DNA from: an uncultured Bacteroidia bacterium
GTDB lineage: Bacteria; Bacteroidota; Bacteroidia; Bacteroidales; UBA932
Direction of reading: 5' to 3'
DNA: 5,889 nucleotides
NCBI GenBank assembly: GCA_902767355.1
Contig: CACXHG010000025.1
Span: 1 to 5,889 of the forward strand
Part shown: one piece after another, positions 4,738 through 5,889 of the stretch
How the letters are laid out: each line of letters begins with the position of its first letter
Position numbering within the stretch: position 1 is the first letter of the stretch
Notes under the pieces: model-generated
What the model saw: only the letters and a program-made list of their open reading frames with translations
The model's database searches: none
What the model was told of the DNA's origin: nothing
Translations under genes and position numbers: made by a program

Positions 4738-5889
4738 CTAGTTAATCGATTTAGCGGCCTCCTCACGCAGTTTTTTGCAGGCTTTGTAGAGCACGCCGGC
4801 CGTGCCGCGATAGGTGCCGGTGCCAACCGGCGTCCCGTCCAGCCGGTACCACTCGTAAAAGCCGGGGTCTTCGACGGTGCGCCGCAGCATGGGCTTGAGC
4901 TCTTCGTAGGCTTCCCGAAGCATTCCATACTGGACCAGGGCCTGTATCATACGGGCCCCGAACCAGGTCCAGTCGCCGCCGTTCTGGTATTGATATTCGC
5001 CCATCATGGGGTTTGCAAAACTGCCTTCGGGATAGCAGGGATACATGGTAAGACCTATGCTCTGCGCCCCCGCCACCTTTACGTTTTCTTTCATGCGGGC
5101 TATTGCAGCAGCCATTTCCTCCCCGCTCAGCAGGCCGGCCAGGGCAGCGACTGCAGTGCCGCCGTGATAGTAGATTTCATCTTCATTGAAATCCTCCGGG
5201 AAGGGCGAGCCGTTAAGATATATGTGCGGGCGGAACTTCTGCCTGTCGCTGTCCCAGAGATGGCTGCGGACGCCAGCTGCTACGGTGTCCCGCAGATTCT
5301 GCCAGCGCAGGGCCAGGCTGTCTTCGCTGCAGAGCCGGCACAGGCGTGTCAGATCTCCCAGGGCCAGGCAGAACATGGCGTTGTCGTAGATGTCTATGGT
5401 GTAGTGGGTATTGTCGTCTATCTCCACACCCCAGCCGTGTTCCGGCTGCACGTCGCCCCAGTCGGCGGTGGTGGCACCAGTAATCAGGCCGTATGTGTCG
5501 TTCCACTTGGCCGTTCGCAGATATTCCATGGCACGGCAAAGGTGGTCCAGGATGCTCTCCCCGCCCCTTTCGTATTTGAGGTAGGCCACGTCGCCGGTGA
5601 CATCGACATACTGCGCCACCGCCTGCACGTAGCTGCTCTCCTGGTCGGTCTCCACGGTGTTCTTATGGGCTGCCATGCCGGGCCTTGCTTCGCAGAAACG
5701 GTATTTGTAGCCCAGATTGTCGGCAGTGGCCACCTCAACGAAGGCATCGGGGATGTTGCCGTCCTCTGCCTGGAAATCGGCGAAGGTGTCCAGCACCCCG
5801 CGCACTTCGGCCTGCGGCAGCACCTCCAGCGATAGTTCTACGAAGGTATTGAAGTCGCGTATCCAGACCTCCTTATACACGCTGCCGGC
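4738..5889 (-). CDS. (alpha/alpha)6-type glycoside hydrolase (amylo-alpha-1,6-glucosidase-like), 5' end outside window
   Basis: The frame is open to the right edge. The visible part is 383 residues (numbered from the edge) plus a TAG stop at 4738; three residues (A-G-S) precede the first in-window GTG, which is therefore internal. Features of six-hairpin glycosidases are visible: VWIRDF (8-13), GNIPD (44-48), TDQESSYVQAV (81-91), GATTADWGDV (138-147), YTIDIYDNAMF (163-173), YYHGGTAVAALAGL (240-253), YQNGGDWTWFGARMIQAL (301-318) and EWYRLDGTPVGTGTYRGTAG (346-365). The pairs of aromatic and acidic residues in the WIRD, DWGD and EWY segments are plausible substrate and catalytic positions, but I cannot assign them. 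Known relatives hydrolyse alpha-glucosidic or related linkages. The exact CAZy family cannot be fixed without the missing N-terminus, nor can the presence of a signal peptide be judged. It is co-oriented with the oxidoreductase operon and 82 bases from it, so a role in releasing sugars for that pathway is plausible. Confidence 0.82.
   Translation of the reverse strand, partial: AGSVYKEVWIRDFNTFVELSLEVLPQAEVRGVLDTFADFQAEDGNIPDAFVEVATADNLGYKYRFCEARPGMAAHKNTVETDQESSYVQAVAQYVDVTGDVAYLKYERGGESILDHLCRAMEYLRTAKWNDTYGLITGATTADWGDVQPEHGWGVEIDDNTHYTIDIYDNAMFCLALGDLTRLCRLCSEDSLALRWQNLRDTVAAGVRSHLWDSDRQKFRPHIYLNGSPFPEDFNEDEIYYHGGTAVAALAGLLSGEEMAAAIARMKENVKVAGAQSIGLTMYPCYPEGSFANPMMGEYQYQNGGDWTWFGARMIQALVQYGMLREAYEELKPMLRRTVEDPGFYEWYRLDGTPVGTGTYRGTAGVLYKACKKLREEAAKSIN

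Noticed and set aside
5878..5880. GTG as the start of the glycosidase
   Set aside because: The frame stays open to the window edge, and the family motif VWIRDF begins only a few residues later, so the true start must be upstream of the window.

Overview
The window looks like a chromosomal carbohydrate-metabolism locus from a GC-rich member of the Bacteroidota, probably Bacteroidales. That assignment is an inference from three things. The gene families are a Tat-exported Gfo/Idh/MocA oxidoreductase, a DUF1080 lipoprotein and an ApbE-like protein. The only real intergenic gap is AT-rich and carries a Bacteroidota-style promoter (TTTG, 20 bases, GAAATTTG). The leaders mostly lack strong Shine-Dalgarno sequences. 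No genus is claimed.

All six genes read on the minus strand, so transcription runs from high to low coordinates. At the right edge (4738-5889) is the C-terminal part of an (alpha/alpha)6-type glycoside hydrolase whose start lies outside the window. An 82-base AT-rich gap (4656-4737) follows, with the candidate promoter. Next comes a tightly packed unit: Gfo/Idh/MocA oxidoreductase with a Tat signal (3204-4655), DUF1080 (3-keto-disaccharide hydrolase domain) lipoprotein (2370-3197), a 77-residue two-helix membrane protein (2133-2366), an ApbE-like FAD:protein FMN transferase (1260-2126), and a second Gfo/Idh/MocA oxidoreductase with an export-like N-terminus (1-1263, running off the left edge). 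Gaps between these five genes are 6, 3 and 6 bases and then an ATGA overlap, which indicates one translationally coupled operon. More than 95% of the window is coding. I see no RNA gene, mobile element, CRISPR array or convincing terminator.

The likely theme is oxidative breakdown of glycosides. In known systems, Gfo/Idh/MocA enzymes oxidise a sugar at C3, and DUF1080 proteins then cleave the activated 3-keto-glycoside. Here the oxidoreductase and the DUF1080 protein both carry export signals, so the chemistry may take place in the periplasm or at a membrane. The unusual part is the middle of the operon: a small uncharacterised membrane protein next to a divergent flavin transferase that has no visible export signal. 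Together they hint that a covalently bound flavin or a membrane redox partner might serve this pathway. That link is a hypothesis from gene order and a weak sequence motif, not something the sequence proves.
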